This document shows positions 25,495 to 38,100 of a stretch of 64,000 bases of DNA, piece by piece. Numbering within the stretch: position 1 is the first letter of the stretch; each line of letters opens with the position of its first letter. Source of the DNA: Serilophus lunatus (taxonomy: Eukaryota > Chordata > Aves > Passeriformes > Eurylaimidae); assembly GCA_013399895.1 (NCBI GenBank), contig VXBA01002873.1, forward strand, positions 1,145,717 to 1,209,716, in the 5' to 3' direction. The notes under the pieces are model-generated. The model saw only the letters and a list, made by a program, of their open reading frames with translations, searched no databases and was not told the DNA's origin. The position numbers and the translations under genes are program-made.

Positions 25495-28400
25495 GTATGT
25501 GTAATGCAAGAGTTTGGAGCCTTTTTTTTTTTTTTTTTGTTTCCTGTGATTTCTAAATGAAAGGTATAGAAAACTTCTTTGCTTATGGCAGATTATAAAA
25601 ATGAATGAAATTAACTGTTGAAAAATTATTAATTTAATAATTCTATCGAACTACAGCTTGAGCTTAGTTTAATCAACCCTTTAGAAGTTTCTTTATGGCA
25701 TAGCTACATTAGCTTGCATAGCTCCATACTAATAAGTCACAGAAATAATGTAATGTGCTTACTGCATAGATGTTCCTTTTAGGAAATTAACACTTTTTCA
25801 AAATGTTTTATACTTAATGAGTTCTAAGCAACTCGTTTCCATGCTAGTTTTCTTAATAGACCAAAATAAATGGATTTTTTTCTCAAAATATTCTGTGCTA
25901 CAGGGCCCTTTGTGATAAATCTATCAATTTTTTTCTATTATATTTCTTTGAACTGTTCCTATGAAATGCAAAATAAGTCAACATAATTCCACAGATCATG
26001 TACATAGCTAGGGTTAGTTATCAAGGGCCACATAATTTTAATTTTGTAATTCAATGCCAAGCTGATTATAATAAACTGCTACCTTCTGTGTTATTTATCA
26101 TTTTTTTTACAAGACATGCTTTTTTGTTTGTTACTCCCACAGGTATTTTTCAGAAATTAGATTTGATTATAGCAATTTATTACTTCCAGCATATTTGAGG
26201 GGAGCCACAGCCACATAAGGACAAAATTTATCAAGTGCCCAAAATACACAGTATATATAATACACTTTGAAATGTTGATGTATGGGAATATTATGCAAGG
26301 AGAATTTCCTGATAAAGTGAGCCTTGCATGGTAACTGTACATGTCTCAGACTATACATGTGTCTCAAAAAGAAAAAATCCTTTTCTGCTTTGTTATTAAC
26401 AGAATTAGTAATCTTTTTTTTCTTCAACCTAACCATGGTTCTGGGTTGCATTAATAATGTTGAAGTACATGTTAATATACTTTATATATAATCACATTTG
26501 TGAGTGACTCATTTGTAATATTATGAGTCTTTGTTGCTTTTGGAAATTAAAAGAAAGAAGAAAATGCAGAATAACAACAAATAACAGCTCTAAGAAGATA
26601 GACCCTGTACAGTTGCAGTCTTTTTTCCTGTGGAATGCTATGCTTTTCATACAATAAAAAATGTGCTAAGGGTAAAACATAACCTCTGCGTATCTTAAAC
26701 CCACTCTCTATCTTCAAGGAAAAGGGACTTCAGAACATTCTTAATTATATATTCTTCACCCACTTTTCACGTTTGCACCTGTGAAAAGCTTTCTTAACTC
26801 AGTGGCAATTTGGCAGACAAGAAATGCATGGTCTGGTTCTCACATATTTGGTTGTCTATATATTAAACATTTTTTCTCCTTGATGAAAACAGTAAGAATT
26901 TTTTTCCACTGAAATAGTTATTAAAAAAGGTGTAAATCTATGCTTTCTGTGCTTACCTGTAGCTATGGTGTGGGCTGTAGTTATGCAAGTGTTTGTTTGC
27001 AGGATAAAAGCCTAATTCTTTCCAGACTAGATTCTCCTTTTTTGTTTTCCAAGCCAATTGTAAATAAGCTTCTGTATATTGAAACGTGTGCAGCAAACTT
27101 TAACAGAGAGCTTTCCTCTTCGGATTTCTAAATAGGTTTTTAGAGCAATCTGTCTGTTGCCATTTTATCTATTTAAACAAACACGATAACAGAAAAGCAC
27201 AACTATGGACTGCAGTGTTATGAAACATGAACTGTTAGAGTTAACACAACTGTTAAATCTTACTAATGATTCTATCACCAGTAAAATACATTAGCACCAA
27301 TAATTTTATTAAAGTAGGTCATTCATCTAGAATAAAAAGGTAGAAGAATGTGAATTAAATGCCAAGCGTGCTAACTCCCCTGTACTTGTTAACATTGAAT
27401 GTGATGCCCTGTAGGCCTTCCTCAGTATCGTTAGGAATAGATTACCTGTCAGGAATATGTATGGCATATTCAAATAAGCACTGCGCATATTTTTAAAACT
27501 GATATGATATGAATCCATGTAGACCAATTTTAATAGTTCAAAATGAGTCATAATTCTTGTTAACAATACAGTTATTTTTAAAATTTGCAGCAATAGTGGT
27601 CCTTTTTTATTTTCCTTATTGAAATTAAATGATATGCCTTAGGTGAGTCATTCATCACTGTTAAAGGAACTTGCCTTCTGTTGGAGTTTTTGAGCTTTAT
27701 TCATATATATAATACTTTTCTTACCATTTTTAGTTTTATTTTCCTACGTGTAGGTTGCTAGATGAATTTGGTATGGTTTTGTATTTTTTAAATGTTGACA
27801 GTGTTTTGCTGGAACGTTTTATTTATATTTTCCTATATGGCACAATTAAGTGATAGCTTCATAGTGAAGGATTTTTCCCATTGCAAGGGAAAATACGTAA
27901 CTGAATTTGCATTTTTCGTATAATAAGCTAGTTTGCTTTCTTGCAATGTACATTTTATAAACTAATATATAAATGCTATCCCTTGGGGCAGGGATAAAGC
28001 AAGCACTGACTATGAAAACAAAGCTAATAAAACTACAGGATGAAGCATGCAGAAAACGGTTTAGATTTTAATGTACTGCAGGAGTTAACTAAATAATACA
28101 TTCAGATAAAAATATTTCATTCTGGATTATGGAAAACATTTTCTGCTTTCAGTGAAGGCTAACAGTAAATACTAACATAAATGTAATCAATGGCTGAAGT
28201 ATAGTGTTAAGTAAACCATTCATTATAATTAGTCTAAATTCTGTCTATAACTCTAGTCCTAGGGTATATTTAATGTTTTTAATATAATACATAAATCTAT
28301 TATCAGAACAGATTGAGATCCCAGTGCAATTCCCTGTGTGTTGCATTTCTACAATGTAGGGTGAAGAGTTCACGTAAGCATTGATTGTGCAACAGGTGCT

Positions 28401-28741
28401 ATTCCAGGGTACAAAGAGATTAATTCTTGTTTGTCTTAGAAATGTTGCAAAGAACCTCTTGCAGAAGTATCTTAAATTGTATTGAGAGGCCAACAGAAAC
28501 ACATTGCTTCTGAAACAAATTGGAAAAGTAAGCGGATTTTTGGGATGCCACAGTTGTTCAATGGATTTGTGCAGCCCTGTCACTCCTGTTAATTATGCTG
28601 GTGAAGAATATTAGTCCTTCCTTTCTCTTTTTTTTATTTCAAGTATAGGATGCTTATCCTTTTGTAAAACTGAAATTAATAGCTTCAGCTTTTTTCAATT
28701 ACTATTTTTTTATATTTTATTAATACATGTTCTCTTTCCAG
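25495..28741 (+). other. USH2A: Intron 12
   Basis: 3247 nt, donor GTATGT, acceptor CAG at 28739-28741. A run of 17 T lies at about 25522-25538, only 27 nt after the exon 12 donor. The rest is AT-rich without a recognised element. Minus-strand open frames of 88-112 codons (27327-27593, 28245-28583) have no recognisable domain. Confidence 0.85.
25522..25538. repeat. Poly-T run next to exon 12
   Basis: Seventeen consecutive T begin 28 nt downstream of the last base of exon 12. No source element is recognisable in the flanking sequence. Confidence 0.85.
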
Positions 28742-29383
28742 GTCTTAGGTGCGATAGTTGCAATTTTGGATTTAAAGCTCTCAGATATTCTAATGAAGAT
28801 GGATGTGAGCCTTGTTGGTGTAACAGCCATGGCTCAGTGAACCAATTCTGCAACCCTCTCTCTGGGCAGTGTAATTGTAAAGAACGAGTGAAAGGGCTTC
28901 ACTGTGACACCTGCATGGACAACTTTTATGGGCTGGATGTAACTGGTTGTAAGGCTTGTGACTGTAATGCTGCAGGGTCGTTTTCAGGAACTGTGTGCGA
29001 CGCCACGACAGGGCAGTGTGCGTGTAAACCAAATATTGGAGGGAGGCAGTGCGACGAATGCCTTGATGGCTACCGCAAAGTCCAGAAGAGTCATTCCTTT
29101 GATTGTCTGCCATGCAACTGTGATAAGGCAGGTACAGTAAATGGCTCTCTGTTTTGTGACAAATCAACAGGACAGTGTCTTTGCAAAGCTGGTGTAACTG
29201 GCCTTCAGTGCAGTCAGTGCGTGCTTCATACGTTCAACCTCAGCGTGAGCAACCTCCTCGGCTGCCAGCGTTGTGACTGTGACGCTCTGGGCACAGTGGC
29301 AGGAACAGTTTGTGACCCCATTTCTGGACAGTGTGTCTGTTTGCCTCAGCGTCAGGGGAGGAGGTGTAATGAGTGTGAACCAG
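28742..29383 (+). CDS. USH2A: USH2A exon 13: LE repeats 4 (end) to 8 (part)
   Basis: This 642-nt exon is the largest in the window and matches human exon 13 in length exactly. It corresponds to human residues about 723-937. It completes LE 4 (GLRCDSCNFGFKAL), carries LE 5 (CEPCWCNSHGSVNQFC...), LE 6 (CKACDCNAAGSFSGTVC...) and LE 7 (CLPCNCDKAGTVNGSLFC...), and ends within LE 8 at RRCNECEPG. NGS and NLS are possible N-glycosylation sites. The cysteine equivalent to human Cys759 is present (codon 28849-28851); the residue equivalent to human Glu767 is Asn (28873-28875). Being a multiple of three, the exon can be skipped in frame. Minus-strand open frames of 108 and 125 codons across it are shadows of Cys-rich coding sequence. 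Confidence 0.98.
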
Positions 29384-32300
29384 GTAAGGAAATTGGAAGA
29401 CAATCTTTTTGATGTAAATTTTGCTTTTTTTGTTATAATTGTAGTTCCTACAGTTTTTAACATGTGTTTAGACAGCTTCTTGTCTGACATGTCTCTGACA
29501 TATATTGGTAATTATTTTTGCATTTCTTCCTAACTCTTTGAGTGAGAAGGAAGTATTAATGTCCTGATTACTGTCAAATATTTATTCTGTTGCCAGAGAT
29601 TGTGTAATTTGTATTATTACTGTTTTTTTCAACATGTTCAAAATAAGGTTAGGCTAGTTCTAGAAATTGAGAAAATATGCAAATAATTATGGCCCATTTG
29701 CTGAATAAGAGGTAAATTGGCACACTTTAATGAACAGCAGCTATTCTCATAATGAAAAATGTGGATTTGGAAGGCAGAGTACAATCTCTTCAGGAAGGGC
29801 ACTTCATGCATAAAGCTGAGCATGCCAGGAGGCACAGAGATCGTTGCTTAAACTTTGATGAGGCTGACAAACATGCCACTTAGGAAGCATTCACCTGCCT
29901 TGCTGTGTTGAGGGTGTGCTGGCTTTCACAAAGACTGCTTACACTTTGGCCCTATAAGTAGGTGATACTGCAGTTGCTGTGTTTCAGTCCAAGATTTTAT
30001 GTCATATTACTGTAAACAAAGTTTAAATGTTCATTGTAGATGGGAAGCTCTGTAGTTACATTTCATTGTTTTTGTTTTAAAAAGTAGGTGGGTAAAGTGA
30101 AACTATAGATAAAATTAACCTGCTTTTCATAATAATGTTAAGCAGATAGATTTAGTTCAAGTTAAATACATATGCAATTTATTCAAGTAGCAGGTCACAT
30201 TAAAAGGTACATTATAGCTCCATTGGTTTTAATATGCCATTCAATAATTTGAACAGGGGTTAAAAATGCTGCTTAACCTCCATTAAGTATTTTTTAAAAT
30301 GCTTTCATTTAAATTATTTTAGGTACATATACTAATAAATAAAGCAGCATTCTGTTTTCCTTAGTTCCTCCTCCAGTGCTATTTGACCTGCTAACCCTCT
30401 ATAGCAGCCACTTAATCAGAGCTCAGCAGAGGAGTGATGTCAAGGCTTCCCGTGTCAGTGACCGCCCTTGTCCTTGAGAGAGAAAGGCCAGGGTTTATGC
30501 AGAACTAAATGGTTTAAAAAGGTTTAATTGATAGTATGAACAGACTGGTTTGTAGAAAAGCTTACATAGCACTGAAAGGACTGTTTCCACAATAGTTCCC
30601 ATTAAAAAGAAAAATAATTAAAAAAATGCTTTTGTAAGAATTATTTTTAAATTTTCGAGCTAATGAGTCTAAGCATGTATGGGCTGAACATTGAGCTTCC
30701 TGGTGCAGGTGAAAGTGTAGATTCTTGTTGTAAAAGCATTGTATTTCTCCTGGTGTAGCACAGCAAACTGCACTATTTTTGCTAGTTTAATCCTGATCCC
30801 AGTGTGAGCTCATTTCGATGTTTACTAGATACAACTTTTTATTTAAATATTCCATGTTAATATGTTCCAAAAGAGACTTTTCTGTAAAACAGGGGAGAGC
30901 ACAAGAAGTCTTCCATATAGAAGTATGGAAAATCTTAAATGATTTCAAGTACTGTAAACATGTTCTATGGCTTTTCTTGGGACAAAGATACAAAAACATA
31001 TTCCAAATGTATATGCATCCATTACAGTCTAATTAAAGCACACAACTGGCAGCCCTAAAAACATACCTAGGACTTCTTTTGGGACATTGCAACTCTGTGA
31101 TGCAAATTTCCTTAGTGGAATACAGATGATATGTTTGTATTTTTTTCTTATTCTGTATAATTATAAGTCCATGGTATTTGATATAGCATCCCATTGTAGC
31201 ATATTTTTATGTGCCTTGATAAAATTTGAGAGATTTCCAATAGTTAACAAAATCTTTATGCAAGGAAGAGTTACCACTGGAGAAAAATTCAGACTGGATG
31301 GAGTTTGGGGAAATGGTTTTATAATGAGATTTTTTTTCCTGAAAACTCTTATTGGAGCCTTCAACCATGTGTTTAATCTATTAGGCTGTATAGCTGACCT
31401 GTTGTCTTATTATTTGTATGAGAACAAACAGTACTTTGGTAGATTGCTGTACGTTTAAATTTTTGGTTTTTTAAACTATTGCTATATGCAAGGAGAGGAA
31501 AGAGCGGTTTTGCCTCGTAAATAAACTTGCTTTTGAGATGTCCTAGGTTGCAGTGGTGGAGGCAGGATCTTTCCAGCCCCAAAATGTTGTGAACAGTTTG
31601 TCCCTGCCTCATTCTGGGACTGTGTTGTCATACCGACTGGGATTTGTGCCGTACAAATCCTATTCAACACAGGTCTTGGATCTTGTTATGAGAGCAGAAA
31701 AGCTGTAAAAAAAGCTTTTTTTAAGTTCTTAACTTGATGGCCACAGGTTTTTATAGGGTGCTACATAGTGTGGAAAAGATGTAAACTATCATGTGGAATG
31801 TGAGTCTGAGCACTAATACAGAGTTTTTGTGTACATACTACCTCTCTTGGTCAGAAAAATGTGAATTATCTTGTGAAAATACTGTTAGTGTGGTTAACTG
31901 CATTTTAAAGCACAGTCTGAGGTTAAGAAATGAGCATTATTACCATAGCGGGTAAGCATGTAAAAGTGCTAAGCAATTGTTCATATGTTCCTTTTCTGTA
32001 CAGTAAGAGAAATAGTAAGAGGAGGATTAAAAAGGGAAGCCGAATACTTTGCTGTGACTTTCATTCTTCCTTATGAAGAATATGTTTGATTGACAAATGG
32101 GATCAGTTATGGTTGAACTGGGAAAAATTCTGAAAAAGAATACGCATAATACTAGTTATATACATAGATTTGTAGAGATTTGCAGTAGCTGTCTTAAAAT
32201 TGGAAATTGGTTCTGTTATACAACAGTGGATCCTTCATAAAGCAACTTCTATGAGCCCTTCTAACCTTGCTGTAAATTAAACTTGCATTAAATTGTTTCT

Positions 32301-34923
32301 TACTATTTCCTGCCAAATTCTAGGAGGTGGAAGTAAACAATAATAATAATAACGATTATTATCTTTTTGTCTACATTTAATCATGTTAATTTACTTATAA
32401 ACTCATTGGGGACGAAATGGCTCTCATTTTTCTGACCCTTACTTTAAAAACAAGTTTTACCTGATATTTTTGGAAAAAAAAGTCATGTGGTAGTATCCAG
32501 AAAATTATTTGAACTTGTGCAGCATTTCTAAAAGATTATTATTAGAAAAAAATCATAGCAAATCCTTCACTACTCCACAGGAGTTTCAATAGGAAATGTG
32601 ACAATATGACATTAGGAGGGCTGGAATGTTTAACATTAAGGTATAGATTCACGACAATTACGAATTTCACGGTTATAAAAAAGCAATATGTGCTGTAGTG
32701 ATAGATCCTGCTCAGGCAAAATGCATTTATTTTCTAGAGATGTGCTTATTTACGCATTTTAGTATTTTCTTAGACATTATTGAATAGAATCATAGAATCA
32801 TAGTTTCAGGTGGACAAGGATCTGATTTAGCCTGAGTTGCTTATCATTTACTGCAAGTGTGAACTGGGTTCTGGAGAAATGCTTTGCCCTTCTGCACGAG
32901 TCTACGCTTAAACTTGTTTCCTACCTTCCTGTTCCGTTCTGTGAGTGGAGTCGTTCATTGTGCTCAGGAGTGACATTGCTGGGAAATGGTCTCTTCTATT
33001 TATGCACAAGATGGGCACTGCACTGTGCAGACAACTGCAGTATGAGATAATACATGCTGCCTCACTAATAACTTCAAGCTATTTGGTCTCTGTGGTGGCT
33101 CAGTTCGGGGCCTCTCTGGAATAAAGTGCCAACAGCATGGTTTTTTTATGATGCGAATGTATGTTAACTGGAGACTGATATCACTTCACTGTCCACTTGA
33201 GATTTATCTCACTGAGGACCAGAGGCTAAACTTGAACAAAGATTTGAGCAGTAAAATTCTAATGTTTTCAATTTGTTTAGCTCCTCTGCTATTTGGATAT
33301 GAGCTCACAGAGCAACACTGCTGCAAAGACAGAGAATACCACCCTTGGGGTGTATATATAGAGCTATCTGTTGCAAGACAAATAATAAGGCCTTGGGCAA
33401 TATGACATGTTACAATATGATTTTGGGCTCTTTATTATAAAGCAGGACATCAGGAAGTTATTGGACGGCAAACAATATTCAATAACTGAGAACATGACTA
33501 AGAAACTACTGATTGAACTTTATTTGGAGAGAGAAGAGGGGATGTGTCTGAGAAGTCTGTGCAAATACTGTGCGTGTCAGTAACAGCTGAAATTTTTCTA
33601 TCCGGGTTGTGCAATAATAATTAATAGCAATCAGCTGACAGCTAGAAACTCATATGGCTCTATCTTAGGATTCATGTTCCAAGATAGGTACTTGTTTTTT
33701 GACTAGAGCCTACTAATTCTGTGTCACCAGCATCCTTTGCAGAGGTCTCATACATTGCTACATTTTTAATAAATTATATAATTCCAAAGGGTTGAGTGGA
33801 GCAATTTGTGGGAAAACCTCAGTTAAATATTTATTACTAATCAGGTAAAAGTAGAAAATAATTTGGGAAACTCTTGCAATTATATTTTACATGGGTATGG
33901 CATTACTTGAATTGTCTCCTGATCAGAAAGAAATTAGTAAGTAGCAGAGTAAGTTATACAAGTACTACAGCATCATCAAAAGAGTGTGTGTAAAAGCTTT
34001 CTTGTTGGAAATTTCAGGTGAGGCTGCGAATAATGGGTAAGTTCTTCAATGACTGGATGAAAGGTGTATATCTATAAACTGTTTATCAGTAATGTGCTCA
34101 AGGCATAGATAAAGATTGCTTGTGAGGGCAATAGGATGAAAAGATAGTGTAGCAGAAGCATAGCAAACATACTGTGGGGAAGGTGAACTGAATGCTTCAG
34201 TTAGTAATGGGAAATAATGCAGGAACAGAAGGATAGGATTCAGAATGAAAGCTTTTAAATAGCAGATAGGTATTTTTTTAAATCAGTTTATCCATTTCTG
34301 TTAGAAGTATTTGTGTAGGTTGCAAGCTCTGTGTTACAGAGGAGTAAAATACAGATTTCACATAGACCTGGGAATACTCATCAAATGGAACTTTTCCTAA
34401 GAAACACCATGTTTTAAGGGTTAAGCCAACCACTGATTGAGGAAGATTTAAGAGACTTTCTTGACAGAATATGTGTATTTCTTATGGTTTGCAGCTGTCC
34501 ATTTTCAGAGACAAGATCCTAGACTAAAATGGACAAATATCTGTTCTCATATGTTATTTTTTGTTTTTACTGCTAGTGGTGCATTCATTAATACCTCTCG
34601 TGTCCTTGGGTCTTTACTTTCCCCACAGACATGTTAATGTACTCCCCCTATTTTGCATTTGCTCTGTCTAAAAGTGTAAAGAGAAAGAATAAAAAATTGG
34701 AATTGGCAAATGGAGAATGAATAATAGCTTTGCAAAGTGCCAGTGAGAACATTTATTGAAGCTCAGCTCTGGAGGAAGACTACAGTGCTTTATTTGAGTT
34801 GATGTGTATGTTACCTAAGCTTTTGTTCTATTGTAAAATCCCTGATTTTACCTAAGTTGATAATAATCTTACTGTGTTCACTTTTTGCATATTGTCTATT
34901 CTCAAAATCCCTTTATTTTCCAG
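29384..34923 (+). other. USH2A: Intron 13
   Basis: 5540 nt, donor GTAAGG, acceptor CAG at 34921-34923. It contains a short CR1 3' end at about 32783-32836 (listed separately) and an AAT trinucleotide run at about 32340. A 123-codon + strand open frame at 31087-31458 is hydrophobic and AT-driven, with no recognisable domain. Confidence 0.85.
32783..32836 (-). mobile_element. CR1 LINE 3' tail fragment, antisense
   Basis: The + strand reads AATAGAATCATAGAATCATAG followed by a diverged form of the CR1 3' end ('tttcaggtggacaaggatct', compared with the usual 'ggttggaagggacctt'). This is the reverse complement of the ATTCTATG tail repeats of CR1. It is a short, heavily truncated copy; its right limit is uncertain. 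Confidence 0.65.
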
Positions 34924-35107
34924 GTTTTTATTTTTCTTCATCCAGTGTCACTGGCTGCCTGCCATGCCTGTGCCACATAGCTGGTTCAGTGAATCAGATC
35001 TGTGATAAACTAACTGGCCAATGTAGTTGCCAAGATGCCTCTGTAACAGGACAGACGTGTGAACATTGCAAAGAACTTTATTTTGGATTTGACTCTGTCA
35101 CAGGGAG
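34924..35107 (+). CDS. USH2A: USH2A exon 14: end of LE 8, LE 9
   Basis: This 184-nt exon completes the Gly codon and reads FYFSSSSVTGCLPCLCHIAG, then CDKLTGQCSCQDASVTGQTC and FGFDSVTG, ending with two bases of an Arg codon. It corresponds to human residues about 937-998: the end of LE 8 and nearly all of LE 9. The GQCxCxxxxxTGxxCexC pattern is the usual second half of an LE repeat. The local Ser run is slightly richer than in human. An open frame begins upstream in the intron because no stop happens to intervene; the acceptor CAG at 34921-34923 and phase set the start. Length equals human exon 14. Confidence 0.96.
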
Positions 35108-38100
35108 GTGAGTGTTTCTTTTTTTTTTACAGATCACTTATAACCTCCTTTTTACATTTTTCTTGCAGGAGCTCAGTAAAAGGTTTAGTGACAATGAAAA
35201 GGTGTGTTTTAGTTACCTTAATGCTTCTTTGAGTTCATGTGTGCACTCTGATTTACCTTATACAGTCCTCTATGCTCCCAGGAGCTGAAGGAAGTAGAAA
35301 TTTTGCCACAGATTTAGGCAGAAACAGCATGAAAGCTGTGTAAGGCTAATGCTAGCTAATGTTATACCAATTTGGTAATTATTTCTTTACATTTTCTCTG
35401 CATCTTCAGTAAGGTGTGTGTTGTTTTCTTAAATGTTATTAGTATAGTTTTAGTATGGGGAAAAAAGAGGTAAAGCTACAGATATCCCTGTGTTTCTAAA
35501 TTTCTTTTGGTAGCAGTACAAATACTCACTGCACCTTTACTCTTAAAAATCTGTTTTTCTGAAGCAATGTATTCTTTTTCAACATTTTATGTGCCACGGG
35601 GTAAATTGTTTATCAAGTGTAGCCTGGGGCTCTAGTTACATTGGAATTACATGGATACATTCCCTGAAATGTAAGGGGGGAAACATGTCTATAGGTAGGG
35701 CTCTGTTCTTCCAGCCGTTGCTCTGCCTTTTTTGTCCCAGGATCATCTTTCTTACTTAATCCTCACAATTTCTGTTCCCTTTTAGGTATCTTCCAGAAAG
35801 ATTGCTCAGCTCTAATACTATCACATTTTCATGCAGACTGCTGGTGTTGTTTGGTTATAGTTTGTAATTTTGCCTTGAAAATAAACCCAAACCACGCAGC
35901 ACAGGCAGAAGCAAAATCTGTACAATATTCCCCTTCCCATGCTCCTTTCCCCCTGCTAGTGTGGGGTAGACATGCTTTTAGGCAGTGATAATCAGTGTCA
36001 TCTTGCATATATTTGACATTATGCTGCAGATTTTTCACTTTAACTTTTATGTTACTGTCACTCATTAGGAGATTTTTAAAATTATTTTTTACTGTTTCGT
36101 GTCATAGAGGCATCTGCTAATGGCCATAAAGTAATCTGTAAGAATAAGGACTTCCTATTTTCACTTCCTGTCATTTCTAATGGTAAGGAATAAAATCTGT
36201 GTAATATTGAAGTTGCCTTTTAAAGATATTTTCCTTACTATTAATGATACTCTTTTTTTAGTTACTTTAAACAGATTCTTCTCTTCCCCTCACTTTAACC
36301 GGGTTAGAGAGATGTTTGTGTCTATGTTAAAGAATAGCTTTTCTGAATTAGATATTGACCATCAAATACTTGCATTTAACTGTTTTCTATAATTCTGATT
36401 GTGAAAAAATAAATTATCTATATCCAGAACTTGTAAAGATAGGAAGTTTTTACAGTTTTGGAATTTGAATCAGAGTTGGCTTTAATAGTTTAATATTAGT
36501 AATATTAATAATATTAGTAATATTAATAATCATAATCCTTATGACAGTACTGAAGAGTAGTACTCTGAGAGTATGTTAACATGATTAACCTGTGTTGCAT
36601 ATGCTTGGCTTCCTTGGTTGTCATCTACTTGGCCAATGTACCTCAGTTCCCGAGGCAGAAACAGTTATCCACTGAAAATGATAATGCAAATCTTTATTTG
36701 TGAAACTATTTTAATCCATTTCTTTAACTCTTAATATCCTCATGAAAAGAATAATAAGCTTTTTCCTTCTTCATGAAGTTACCAAATTGTTTAAACTATC
36801 CTTCCTTCAAGGGTCTTTTAAGGATTCTGTGTTTGCAGAACGAAAAGGATGTGAGCAGTCTGTAGGAGCAGAAGTATCTGTCTTATCACAACTTTTGCTT
36901 CTTTTGTATTATTGTGCAACACAGAGATTGTGAAGCTTTAAAATTCTCCCACTCTTGAGGAATTTATATGTGGACTGATTTATTTTGTGTTGTTTTTGAG
37001 ATAAAATAGGAACTCCGTATTCTTTAATGCATTTCAGGTTATGAAGCAGGAAATTTTTCTTGGCAATTAAAGAATTAGAAATACTGTGTGTTTGCAGCAG
37101 TCTGAGGAGATCTTTAACGGTTATGGGCATCGGTACACATTTGAAATGCTTTACCTCTGTATTGTTTACTATAATGAACTGGTCAATGAACATCACAAAT
37201 TGTTTATGTGTATATATATATCTTGACAGATTACTGTTTATGAAATCCATTTAGCAGGTGAGGTTTTCCCATAAGGATGAAAAATGAAGATTTTAAACAG
37301 ATTGCAGGAGAGGCTCTAGCTGCACCTAGAGAGTCAATGTAATAAAGGTTTCTCTATATTAATATTACAAAAACCATTTATCCTCACAAAATCAATATTG
37401 CAATTCATCTTGGTATGACATTTCTCTTCCCATGTTTTAAAAGTCTGTTTTCCTTTATTATATATAATTCTGTTTTAGTAAAACTCAAGTATATTTGACT
37501 TGGAGTTCCTTGGGAAAGTAGCATTTATCAAGAATGCTGAAAACATTTTTTACATGCTTATACGTTACTTATTTTTTTAAAGAATTAATGTTGATTTTTT
37601 TAACCTTTATTTGACTGTATCCTTAATCCTGACTGAAAAGCATGAACTGTGCATAACAACAAATCTAGTTCTAGTGTTCTGCAGTTTAAGAAAATTATGC
37701 ATGTCATTACACAAATATAATGTGTAATCCTGTGGAGCAGAAAGTGATGAAATGTATGCTCTTGTTTGCAAGATCTGGAGCCTAATTCGGTATAGGTGAA
37801 GGTAGGGAGCCTGTACTTTTCCTAGAAGAAAATGCAACAAGCAGAGAGAAACAGCCCCACCCTGCCAGGCACCGAAAACTGTCACTGTGACTGTACGTGT
37901 GTGTGAGTTTGATTGACTCGTGTGAATGATAATGAAAACTGGAATAATCAGGAGACTATTATTTGTAAGGGGTGTAGTAATCTACAGGAACAGTAAGAGA
38001 AGCTTTTCTTTCTCTGTCTATTGAGAAACTTTTGTTAACAACCCCCCAACTAAATAATCATCATGTAATGAAATTTTGAAGTAATTAAATACTGTCTTAC

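Noticed and set aside
28790..29490. Minus-strand open frames of 125 and 108 codons over exon 13
   Set aside because: They are antisense shadows of the Cys-rich LE coding sequence on the + strand, which is fixed by similarity, phase and exon length.
31087..31458. Plus-strand open frame of 123 codons in intron 13
   Set aside because: Rich in Phe, Leu, Ile and Tyr as expected of AT-rich DNA, with no domain, and it has no place in usherin.
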